Positions 33,066-44,139 of a stretch of DNA of 64,000 bases are shown here, piece by piece. This DNA is from Meconema thalassinum (lineage: Eukaryota > Arthropoda > Insecta > Orthoptera > Tettigoniidae). How positions within the stretch are numbered: the first letter of the stretch is position 1; the number at the start of each line of letters is the position of its first letter. The notes below the pieces were generated by a model, which saw only the letters and a list, made by a program, of their open reading frames with translations, was not told the DNA's origin and made no database searches. The position numbers and the translations under genes were made by a program. Location of the stretch: contig OX336391.1 in NCBI GenBank assembly GCA_946902985.2, positions 145,889,074-145,953,073 on the forward strand. Direction: 5' to 3'.

Positions 33066-33377
33066 GTGTCTATTTGTCCGCTACCCGGACAAGCATGGAA
33101 GGTGACCGTGAACTGACGATGCTGGGCCATACAGTATGTAATTCCAGGCCAATTATTTATTCAAACAGGATAATTACTTCTTGAAATATCAATAATAATC
33201 AACATAATGATTTCAATCTGAGCTCGTGCCCCATCAGACAGGGCAAGGCACCTTGCTCGTTTCGATCGCGGTCATATTGTAGCCTACGTTAGAAACATGT
33301 TTCCTAAATCAATACGATGGATCCCATTGATTCAAAATATTTCTTGTTGCTTCATATAGGGGTTTGGAACATAGCCT
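33066..33377. other. No recognisable feature
   Basis: Unique-looking sequence between the minisatellite and a degenerate SINE; no ORF. Confidence 0.45.
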
Positions 33378-33592
33378 ATTGTTCATCAGTCCCATGTAGT
33401 TGAAGTCTGATAAACTTTGTTATTTTTGGAGTTGGCAATGGCCTTGACTTAGGAGATATCCACGCATTTTCCTGGAGTGGAAGTGGGAAACCACAGAAAA
33501 ACACTCTAAGATAGCAAAGATGGGAATCGAACTCACCTTCTCGCAGTGTTGCCATATAAGGCAGAGTGTAATCTACACACCAAACTTTCACT
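33378..33592 (-). mobile_element. Degenerate SINE body
   Basis: Contains TGGAAGTGGGAAACCACAGA and GATGGGAATCGAACTCACC (reversed B box GGTTCGATTCC-like with a change). These are shared with the SINEs at 2.1 and 10.3 kb. It is flanked by unrelated sequence and no duplication was found. Confidence 0.6.
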
Positions 33593-33769
33593 CCTTTGTG
33601 ACCAATAAGAGTATTTCTTTCCTAAATGATACCTCCCGTTCTTGCTTTTCGTTTACTTGGTATCCTATTTTCATTTAGTAGTGATAGAAGCCATTTTTCA
33701 GTGATGGTTATTTCTAATGAAGAAAGCTATTCAGTCGGTCAACACGAAATTCGCGTAGACCGAATGGAA

Positions 33770-34566
33770 AGCTTTCTTTATTATTTTCATTTATGAAAAA
33801 ATAGGCTTATGTCATCACATTTAGTCCGTGTGTGTGCGTATGTGTGTGTCCCCCCTAATAAAATATAAACGGCTGGAGCGATTTCAATGAAACTCGGTAA
33901 GGTCATAGTACTATTTTGTCCGACCCCGGCCGTGATCTTCAAATTTTATTACAGCTCACCAATCCAACATGGCGACTGTGCGAAATATTTCACTGGCATT
34001 CCATATCTCCGAAACTATTACAGATATCACCCTGACATTTTGTACGGTGATAAAATGAACTACTAGATGGGACTCTCAAAATTCCTGTTAAGTAACAAAC
34101 GAACATGGGGGCCAAGCGAAGTTGATACATTAAAATTGATCTTTCTTTTTTTTTTCGCGATTAAACCATTCGAGCGCCGTCAAATGGTATAGCAAATGTT
34201 ATACACCTTGTAATGCACTGATATCTTATTCAGCTCAATTGTTTACATAACCGTAAGATGGTGCCTGTGTGAAATTTAAAAATTAAGTTTTAATTTCTTG
34301 TGTCCTAATCATGCGATTGTAGCCAACGTTTGAACAATGAACCTACCGTACGCATTAATCGTCATCAAATAGTACATTGCTCAATGGTCTACACGTATTT
34401 AGAAATATTTAGACGATTCTCAATGTCAACTAATCAATGACAGCAATCAAAGTGAATTGTTTTCATAACCACAAGAGGGCGCCTGTGCGAAATTTTAAAA
34501 GCTCGTATTCAGCCTATTTCCATTTATGAAAAAATAGGCTTATGAGATCACCCTTTGTCCGTGTGT
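33770..34566 (+). repeat. Family B, partial copy plus start of another
   Basis: Opens with ATTTATGAAAAAATAGGCTT, a GTGTG tract and AACGGCTGGAGCGATTTCAA. It runs through three ATGGCG-bearing monomers with indels, then jumps to late family B text. A second family B start (AAAAAATAGGCTTATGAGAT) at ~34525 is interrupted after ~40 bp. Confidence 0.7.
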
Positions 34567-34947
34567 GTACACCAGGGCCGTGCAATGGGCAAGGTGAAGC
34601 AGTGCTAGCAGGTGAAGCGCAGCCCTATTCTGCCTATTTCTGAGCAGTGCAGCACGACATCACACTAGCACTGCAGCGCTTAGTCGCACAAGCACTGTCC
34701 ATTTGACAGGGTGCTGCAGTACGTTTAGTACTGAGCGCATAGCCTGGTCACTAGGCGCACTAGAGCCAACATTTTGTCATATGCTTGTGGTCTGCCGTGC
34801 TCATAACGTCTTTTGTGCCTGGGGAACACAAACATACCATAGTGGGAAAGTCACACCTTAAAGAAACACACCGAAGACGTATAAAACATGATATTGGAAG
34901 TACATGAACCAGATCTGCAACAAGTATAAAAGAAGTTGCATACGTTT
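34567..34947 (+). mobile_element. hAT-like fragment (CAGGGCCGTG end)
   Basis: Starts CAGGGCCGTGCAATGGGC, in the style of a hAT terminal repeat, and interrupts a family B start. It contains several CAGTGC/GCACTG words. No partner terminus or duplication could be confirmed because a new family B copy starts right after it. Confidence 0.35.
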
Positions 34948-36475
34948 TAGCCTATTTTTATTTATGAAAAAATAAGCTTATGAGATCACCTTTTGTCAGT
35001 GTGTCTGTTTCTGTGTGCGCGTGTGTGTGATATGGTGTGCACCCCCCCCCCGTAATAACTTCTAAACCGCTGGAGCTATTGCAATGAAACTCGGTAAGTT
35101 CATAGCACTATTCCACACGACCCCGATCGTGCCCTTCAAATTTTGTTTCGTCTCACCAATCCAACATGGGGGCTGTGCGAAATATTTCACCAGCATTCGA
35201 TATCTACGAAACTATTACCGATATCACCCTGGAATATTTCACGGTGATAAAGGGAACTACTAGAAGTTCACCAATGTGATTTTTGAAAACCTGATAACTA
35301 CAGAACCAACACGGCGGCCAAGCAAAGTAGCGACTTTTAAATAGACGTTTCTCACGATTTAACCAACCAAACGCAATGCAACTTGGTACAGTATATGTTT
35401 ATAAACATTGTAATGTACCGACATCTAACTTCGTTCAATTGTTTACATAACCTCAAGAAGGCGGCTGTACGAAATATTTCACCGGCATTCTATATCTCTT
35501 AAACTATTAGCGATATCACCCTGAAATTTTGTACGGAGATAAAGGGCACTACTGGAATTTCATCTATAAGACTTTCAAAAACCGGTTAACTACAAAACGA
35601 ATATGGCAACAAAGCGAATTTGAAAATTTTAAATAGACCTTTCTCGCGATTTAATGATCCAAACGCAATGAAACTTGGCACAGGAAATGTTTATACACAT
35701 TGTAATGCACTGGTATCTAATTTAGTTCAATTGTTTACATAACCTCAAGATGGCGAATGTGCGAATTTTAAAATTAAGTTTTTATTTCTTGTGTCGTAAT
35801 CATGCGATCGAAGCGAGAGTTTGAGTAATGAACCCTTGCAATAATTTTCCTTTAATGGTACATGACTCTATGGCCTATACATATAACAATCCAACATGGC
35901 GACCATCCGAAATATTTAGATGGATCTCAATATCTACGAATCTATTACAGCAATCAAACTAAATCTTTTAATCTTCATTGGGGCTATGAACATAAGTTCA
36001 CCTATAGGACTTTCAGTAACCTGGTGATCACAAATCCAACATGGCGGCCGACGCGAAGTATAAATATTCACATGGTCGTTTCTCGCATTTTAACCATCCG
36101 AGTGCAGTGACATTTGGTACAGTAAATCCTTGTACAAATGTTAATCCACTGGCATCTAATTTTTTAATTTGTTTCCATAACCACAAGATGGCAGCTGTGC
36201 GAAATTTTAAAATCTCGTTTTTACTTCTTGTGTCCTAATCATGCGATTGAAGTTTAAATACCACACGTACTCAATACACTTCACGTATCAGTACATAACT
36301 CTAAGAGCTACAGATATAAAAATCCAACATGGCAACCATGCGCAATATTTAGCCGGTTCTCAATATCTGCGAATCTATTACAGCAATCAATCTGAACTTT
36401 TGTATGTTGATAGAGGCAATTAACATAAGTAGGATATATGAAAATAGGCTGTATAATTCTTCACAGAACTACTTG
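34948..36475 (+). repeat. Family B, complete copy
   Basis: From TAGCCTATTTTTATTTATG through AAGCTTATGAGATCACC, a TGTG tract and a C-run. Nine ATGGCG-type monomers follow, with motif positions 35166, 35311, 35458, 35603, 35750, 35896, 36041, 36188 and 36329 (spacing 145, 147, 145, 147, 146, 145, 147, 141). It ends GAACTACTTGTTG. Short ORFs (for example 35862-36110) cross the repeat without conservation and are not genes. Confidence 0.8.
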
Positions 36476-36483
36476 TTGGGTTA

Positions 36484-36540
36484 GTTATTGTTGTTTTAAG
36501 GGGCGGAACTACGAGGTCATCTGCCCCTACGTTTTGGGTG
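36484..36540 (+). repeat. Short dispersed repeat R, copy 4
   Basis: TTGTTGTTTTAAGGGGCGGA and CTACGAGGTCATCTGCCCC, directly after a family B end. It is the reverse complement of copy 1 at 11.3 kb. Confidence 0.65.
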
Positions 36541-37502
36541 ATGTAGCAGTTGCAGCGAGATATAATAATCCTAAAAATGAAATCAAGCATATTGGTAATC
36601 ATGCATGTGACAGTAACAGGGCCGGTATGGAATCAGGAGAGTTAAAATATATATTTTTAATTTGTTGACATAATGTCACAAACCAGCCGACGTAGCTACA
36701 CACGCTAACGTGCATGGTCAGACTACACCGAACTCGAAATACCACTCACAACCATTTCATACCTTGCCTCATTAATTTCATTTGTCATTAAATCCTCTCA
36801 TTAGATTGACGTCATGAAGGGCATCTATCCGTAATATCATTCCCACAAGGAAACTGTCTCACCACATCCCCTTCCGCATAGCAACCTATATAATGACGGG
36901 TAGAACAAAAAAACTACATTAGGACTATAAAGCTATAGTCTACAGTATTTCAATAACGAGATTCTGAATTCACCAACTGATTAGATTGATGCTGTTCAGG
37001 GATATGTGAATTCGAGAAACGTGCGTTAGTAAATTTATCAGGTTTTTAAACTGAACAATATTCCGTCGCAATCTGAGGTAATTTATGTCTTTTATTCGTA
37101 TTTTCAACATCGCCTGAAACAATAACTCATGGAATTTACCTACACATAAGATATACGGCAAAATAAGCAAGTTGACATGAAATCCTTCTAACTTTTGAAG
37201 TTTTATGACAATTTTCATTATTTCAACAGTTTGGAGACCAAGAATGCTCTTCATTGTAAAACAATTTTGCTCTGAAAATTACAAAATATGTTGTCTGTCT
37301 TTCTACCAGCTTGTCGGTATTTATTTCGGTTGTTTGTTGGTTTTTGGAACTATTCGGCTCTTTGGTTATGGTATGCGAACCATCTCTCTAACTTACCAGG
37401 AACAATGTAATGCCAAAAATACGAAGAAAGGTGTACTATTATAGTTCGTGCTGAAATTACATGGCATCGTGCAATACATTGCGCTGACAATGAAAGAGAT
37501 CA
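36541..37502. other. No recognisable feature
   Basis: AT-rich sequence. ORFs of up to 94 codons on either strand (36970-37254 minus, 37205-37444 plus) show no motif I recognise. Confidence 0.45.
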
Positions 37503-37695
37503 CCTTGTGGTGTAGCGGCTAACATTCTTGGCTGTCGCCCCGCCCCGGTGGTCCGGGTTTGATTCCCTGGCCTGCCAAGAAATTTAATTTCGGTTTGAGG
37601 TACTGAAATGGTATCGATGATACGTAAGTCATCAAAGGGGTGTTCATTTCGAGGACTTGCACCAGGTCAGTGAGCACAAGTTTTCCTTTTTTTTT
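37503..37695 (+). mobile_element. tRNA-headed SINE
   Basis: A box TTGTGGTGTAGCGGCTAAC and B box CCGGGTTTGATTCCCTGGC, followed by a short body and a T-rich end (TTTTCC then T11). Similar in head to the SINE at 10.7 kb. No clear target duplication. Confidence 0.7.
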
Positions 37696-38849
37696 TTTCT
37701 ACATTCTTATTCTGCAATTCGAACATTCACATGGGAACTCGGAGAGAAACTCACCTCGTAGAGTTGTTAGAATAGCTTCCGTAAAATATTCTCAAAGGCC
37801 AATGCCACAAGTAGCCGTCGTGAGTTAATCCAATTGCATATTTATATGTAATCCACACATCGTATTTAAGAACATTTGATTTTCATAGCATTCTATGTTC
37901 TGGGCATAGGAAAAACTCGAAGCTAATTTCGCAATTTTCAGTGAATGAACATCCAAAGTATAGTAATCTTCATGTATGGACACCATGCCACATATATACA
38001 GAGAGTGCAAGAATTGCTTGAAGGCAAGGTGACATGGTGCGTAATTTGTGTTTGTACAACGAAAGAGGTTTTCATTACGGTGATGATGATGAAGATGGTG
38101 GTAACGATGAAGACAGTGATTTACTAGTTAGGAAACAAAGGAATACTTGAGAATTAAGCCTGAAGTGGATGTATGAAAAAAAAAATGAACTTGCTGGTTG
38201 ATTTAGAAAGTGTCTAATCACCATATTTTATGGAGAACAACTTATCCAGAAGTACACATGAAAGGGAGTAGTCAAGCACAAATAGGTAGAGGCAAAGGTT
38301 GTTCTTGTGTGAGACTTTATGCTGCAAACACTGTGGAGTGTCTGATAACCTAGCTCCGTTCAAACACCAAAATTAAGAAGGGGATTCACTACAAACGTTA
38401 GGAATCACCGACATAGATCTAAGATGCATCTGTAACATTTCAGAAATGTTACGCGATCCATGTTTTCGTGTCTTCCTCGTGTTAGAAGCAAAAGTACAAT
38501 ATAATAATAATTGCTATTGGCCGTAAGAAGGATACAAGATTTATGCTGGACCCCACCATCAGATGTGAAGTAACCATCGGCATAACAAGACAGGTCGTTT
38601 AGAGCTAACGATAAGCTTCAAAGAGAATTGAAAGCTTGTGGTACGTTTCGAATAAGGGAAAGAAACAACATCAACATTTTTTTTATAACTTATCGTGTTT
38701 GGGTATGCCTAACTTAAGTATAAATGGCATAATTTTCCTATCATATGAATCCATTCAATAATAGAGAATTGATCTACAATGTACTCGGGAACAGTATGAG
38801 ACGTAGTCTATTGGTATCCAATAACATTTTATTGCCAATAATAATAGTC
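37696..38849. other. No recognisable feature
   Basis: No recognisable ORF, terminal repeat or tRNA-like box noted. GAT/GATGGT repeats near 38080 are short. Confidence 0.45.

Positions 38850-38887
<38 letters not shown>
38850..38887. repeat. (AAT)n microsatellite
   Basis: About 12 AAT units. Confidence 0.95.
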
Positions 38888-38888
<1 letters not shown>

Positions 38889-39164
38889 GAAGAGAAGAGA
38901 AGAACGACTTCGAGAAATCCAGCCGCGACAGGCTGGCCACGTGCCCCTGAACTGATGAGTTCCAGCGTAGACAGTGCTGACAGTGTGCGCCTGGGTCATA
39001 TGGCCCTAAAAGCACTTGCCTGGCTTGCAGGGTACCACGACATACTATACACAGCTCGCTCGCACACGTAGCTAGCGGCAGGCGGGGAGAGTCAAGGACA
39101 CAGATTACCTACTGACATGACATGACGTCACGCACCAACGCCGGGCCTTGGTGTGCACCGCCAC

Positions 39165-39702
39165 CCCTCCCCCCTCTTCCCTCACACCCCACCTAATAAA
39201 ATCTAAGCGGCTGGAGCGATTTCAATGAAATTCGGTAAGGTCATAGTAGGCCTACTATTTTGGCCGACCCGGATCGTGCCCTTCAAAGCTTATTATGTTT
39301 CACCAATTCAACATGGTGGCTGTGCGAAATATCTCACTGCTATTCTATATCTCCGAAACTGTCACCGATATCACCCTGAAATTTTGTACGGTGATAAATG
39401 TCACTTAAGTGACTTTCATAAACCTGTTAACTACAAAACGAACATGGCGGCCAAGTGAATTTGAAAATTTAAATAGACTTCTCTGGCGATTTAACCATCC
39501 GAACGCAGTGAAACTTGGTACAGCAATTGTTTATATACATTGTAATGAACTGATATCTAATTTTGTTAAATTGTTTACATACACTCAAGATGGCAGCTGT
39601 GCAAAATTTTAAAATAATTTTTTAAATTCTTGTTTCCCAATCATGCGATAGAAGTCAACGTTTGAATAATGAACCTACGCAATAATAGTCATCTAATAGT
39701 AC
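39165..39702 (+). repeat. Family B copy interrupted by a solo LTR
   Basis: Starts with a C-rich tract and AAGCGGCTGGAGCGATTTC. It contains AACATGGTGGCTGTGCG, AACATGGCGGCCAAG and CAAGATGGCAGCTG spaced as in other copies. It stops at GTAC, where the LTR starts, and continues at 42469 with GTACATAACTCTATGG for about 25 bp. Confidence 0.75.
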
Positions 39703-42468
39703 TGAACCCTTGCAAAGAAGGTTATGAGACTCAGTTTCGGGGGGTGTAACAGTTCATTTCGTAAGTTGTTGTTAAAGCGCTTCATTAACATGCAGGGTAA
39801 CACATAACAAAATAACATGCAGGAAGAAGTGAATACCAGGGTTAAAACAAATGAATTTAATAACAGATCAACTATTTACAAAATAAAATAAACAAACAAG
39901 AACTCCCAAATGACTCCAAACTGAATAAATTACTTGCCATAACTAGGCGTAATCTCAGGAGAGATTATAAATTGGACCAAATGTCCCAAACACTTCAATG
40001 ACATTGTGTACGTGTGCGGCTGTTCTACTTGCTTAACGATGAGTACAAATAAATGCGAGATTCGTCACCATCCGGTAACCCTTCAGAGGACGAATCTGCA
40101 TTGTTTAGAGCTAGACAGACGCGGGGAACCAATTATACACTACTTAAATTAAACCGACACTTCCTACACTAAATAAACAACAAATAATATCCGCTTGAAA
40201 TTGGAATCAAGAACTGCCGTAGCAAAAACATTAATGCCTAAAATTAGGAATTTTCAAAAATCAACACAAGTAAATTAACACGGGACCAACAAAAGAAACA
40301 CACATATGACCGCCTGTCATTTTTACAAGTAAATACAACTACACCACACTGTTGTCACAACAGACAAACTAACATGACCTGAGTCTTAGAAAATCACTAG
40401 GCTCAGAGCCAACATTTACATCATTAAAACAATATTCCATTCTTACGATATGCGATAATTCGTAACAGACATGGCGAACTCCCCAATTAATTACGGTCCA
40501 ATGACCATCACAAAAGAACAGGTTTGCTAATGATAGCTTATAGGGGTCAGTCGGTCAACTGGACTGCCTAACAATGAGTCACCGAACCTAGACGGGCGCT
40601 AAGTGGAAATCTGCACATCTGTCAACCCACGTGTCAATAACCTCGACCTCCAGTGGCACGGGTTCGAGTCTCAAAGAAGCGTGCTCCCAAAGCACAATAT
40701 ACGTATGTGTGTCAGAATAAAATATCTCAGCATTTCCCCTAGGAAATCCAAGAAAATCAACACTGGACAAGGTACAGTAGCCTCAACGGAGCGCTCTGCC
40801 TTTCCATAAAAAAATACAACAACAACAATATGAGGGCGGTAGCACCACCTACCCCTCATCACGAAGAATCAATACACACACCTGACACATGAACACACAC
40901 CGAATCACACGTATGGGTTTGACAGAAACCTGAAATAAATGACATAGATATTTTTCCACCAGTTTGCGCTTCCGTTCTAGTCGTGACTAACAAACCTGAA
41001 AAGGACTCAAAAAAATGCGAAAAAAATAGAACTTAAGTGTTCTACAGTTACATCTTAATTTGTTGCGCTCGGCAACCCTAGTATGAGTAATAACCTGTTC
41101 ATAAAAACATCTTACAATAATTACCTCCCTTTCCTATAACAAAAATGAACTTTAATAAAGCGCCACTTATCGAATGTAACGAGTTTCGCATTCGCATGGA
41201 TAAAATCAAATACACGCGCCGTGTACACTAAATATGACTCCAAAGAAAAATATACAACAAACAAATTTGGCCACGCGCCAACGTACATTTAAAGATGATA
41301 GTGTCTGCACAAAAAAATCTAAACACAAGAAAAATAATGAATGAAATATTTACATCGTTCCCGCGCCTTATCTAACTACATATTGAGTAAATCAATTTTT
41401 GTACATCACCGTTTCAGCTTGCAGAACATTAACCTCCGTCCCGGTGCATTTCCCTACGGGAAATTTGGCCCTCCATCATCGACGTCGTTGTAGAAACGAT
41501 GCACATCAATCCATCACATGACCAGACGTCGGACATCTTGGCGAAGTTTCTTGGACAGAAATGTTCAATGTTAATAATATTGCCTAGCTATAATCGCTGT
41601 GAGCTACTACTTTCACTCACGAATATGTCCTAATGCGATTACTGATCGTAGACTTGCCCTATCTTAGCATTTGCTTAACACACGCACAAATATCATTCAA
41701 AATGTTATACATAAATTTACATAAAATTACACACTTCAAACTCATCGCCACTGGCTTGAAAACAAGTCTTAAACATGTATATCTTGCAGTCCTTATCTCG
41801 CCTAGAGATCTCCACTGCTATATGTGAACATTGCTCCCTTGAGCACAAAGTAAAATGTTAGTAAAGTACGCTCATTAGCGCTTGAAAATCGTGACGCAGA
41901 GTGACGTGAACCTTGCTCACCAGAGCTCAATAAAGTTGTCCTCGAAACAGCTTCTCACCGATCAATTTATTGGAAACTGACAGAACGAGGTAGAGTGGGG
42001 AGAACTTTTAAAAATAATCTGGAGTTTTCACCTCACAAACTTGGGACTAGTATCAATCAATCTTCATCATTTTATCCAAACGTCTCAGTGCACTATTGCG
42101 GAATTAATTCGGATCGACGGTTCTTTAGATATACGTTTTCGCGCGTTTTTCCAGGGTACGCAACTTGCCGCGTGGCTTTGGCGTGGTCTCTTCTGATTGG
42201 GTGATTCAATCCTGGGTCGGTTGAAACTTTACTCATGACACTCCCTCAATGACTCCAATTTAGGTGCGCGCTGTTACAAAATTTGTCCTTGAACTCTGCT
42301 TAACCGGTCGTCTTCAGGAATAACTACCAAGCTTGCTTCTGTTGTAATCATTGCAACATTACTACCTTGGCTCCCCCTTTGTCAATTTCAACATGTACTG
42401 CCTGGGCATCAGTAATAATAATAATAAAATTATGAATACTTATTCATCGATAGATTAATAAGGGTTCA
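39703..42468 (-). mobile_element. Solo LTR, ~2.8 kb
   Basis: Begins TGAACCCTT and ends AAGGGTTCA, flanked by GTAC on both sides (39699-39702 and 42469-42472) inside a family B copy whose text is continuous across it. TG...CA ends plus a 4-bp duplication fit a Gypsy-type solo LTR left by LTR-LTR recombination. Strand is inferred from A-rich stretches placed as in the Gypsy LTR at 17 kb. A SINE-like piece with CACGGGTTCGAGTCTC lies inside near 40660. No protein gene. Confidence 0.65.
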
Positions 42469-42495
42469 GTACATAACTCTATGGTCTACATATAG

Positions 42496-43530
42496 GGTCT
42501 TTCATATTAAGTAAGAACGACGAGCGGCGGTTTTGTTATTCGCTACTGCAGCGGGCTTGGCTGAGTTTCTGGCGCCCCACGGCCCCCTGCTGTAGTATTG
42601 AAAGCGCGCGCATAGTACAAACTTGACCTTGCAATAAGCGTGCAGGTGTTGTCAGTCGCCAGTCTGAACCTCAGATGGTAACATGTTCAGACAGTTATCA
42701 TTGCAACATCGTATTTTTGTATGTAAAACTTATTTTAAGTACGAGTCGGCCCGGTGGGTAAGTTCAGCAATTTCCTGATGAAGTGTCACCTTCACTAGCA
42801 CAGATTCACGTAATTGTAAATAAGTTTGCCACTAGGCCTACTGACTCAGTGCTCAATAAAGAACATAAAATACAAAATCAGAAGCATTACAGTGGCAGAA
42901 CTCACTCGCGTGAGCCAAAATGTGGTTACCGGATACAATGCCTGTATAACCCAGGACGGACGACACTTCCAGCATCTTTTATAAGGTAATATTTCATACA
43001 GGATTGTACACACGCTTAAAGCAGGCGGCCACGGCGCACCACAAGCTCGACCAAGGCCACCGCAGCAGCAGGAAAGGGGAGCGAAAGTCAAGTGAGAGAG
43101 TGATGACCTTACCCCTTACCTGACGGTATGGGGTTCCTGAGCATCTCGTCCGATGTTGCGATTGACTGTGACTGTGATGGCTAGTTCTGAATTATTGTTC
43201 AGTTAGGATATTTCTGAGTGATCCTTTGAAATTTTACCAGTTTGTACTTACGACTTCTAATTTTTTATGTTGTTTTTCCTGTTTTTAGTTCATCGATCCC
43301 TTTAATTACTTTTTACATAGTTTACAGTATTTTACCTGCAACACCATTATTTTTAGTGTTCGTTATGTGTTCTATTTTCGGCAATTTATTTTTGGACAGT
43401 ATCTCTGGTAGATCATATACATGTACGATGTACATATAGGTACGACTGATGGAGTGCATTACGGTCATCAAGTGCAGTTAGTTTTACATTTTAGGTGAAA
43501 AATGGAGCCACCACCAAAACCGATTCAAGG
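42496..43530. other. Unassigned sequence between repeats
   Basis: Family B stops at ~42493 and TCTTTCATATTAAGTAAGAA begins unknown sequence. Short ORFs (42783-42989, 43242-43439) lack motifs. It ends at the ATTCAAGG duplication of the next element. Confidence 0.4.
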
Positions 43531-43569
43531 CAGGACTGGCATGCAAAACGAAATGTATCATCAATTTAA

Positions 43570-44139
43570 ATTAGCGTCGCGAAATTAAATTGTTCAAAGG
43601 AATAAAATTTCACTCCTGGCGCGAAATAAAATTAGTAACAGAATTTTAATTTCGCTGCAGAGGCGAAATAAAATTCATTAGACTTTTAATTTCGTTTCCG
43701 GCGCGCAATAAAATGCATTACTGACTTTTAATTTCGCTCCCGGTGCTAAATAAAATTCGTACCAGACTTTAAATTTCGCTCCCAGCGTGAAATAAAATCC
43801 GTTACAGACTTTTAATTTCGCTCCCGGCTACAAACAGAATTCTTAACAGACTTTTAACTTTGCTCCTGGCGTGAAATAAAATTCATTAAAGACTTTTCAT
43901 TTCTCTCTTGGCGTAAAATAAAAACCGTTAGTCTTTTAAATTCGCTTCCGGCGGGAAATAAAAAAAATTACAGACTTTCAATTTCACTCCGGGCACGAAA
44001 TAAAATTCGTTCCAGACTTTCAATTTCGCTCCCGGCTCGAAATAAAATTCATTACAGACTTTTAATTTAGCTTCCGGCTCGAAATAAAATTCTTTACAGA
44101 CTTTTAATTTTGATCCTGGCCTGAAATAAAATTCGATAT
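43570..44139 (+). repeat. 43-bp minisatellite, left arm of hAT-like element
   Basis: About 13 units of GACTTTTAATTTCGCTCCCG plus GCGCGAAATAAAATTCGTTA, 70-95% alike. The array continues after the solo LTR (47954-48060) and, more degenerate, after the SINE (48340-48600). Confidence 0.9.

Noticed and set aside
39745..42278. TGTAACAG ... CTGTTACA as the ends of a solo LTR
   Set aside because: The termini look right, but the flanks (GGGGG and AAATT) do not match. The slightly larger TGAACCC...GGGTTCA unit has a GTAC duplication and sits in continuous family B text.
43570..44139. CRISPR-like array
   Set aside because: Units are contiguous diverged tandem repeats without unique spacers, in a eukaryotic transposon.
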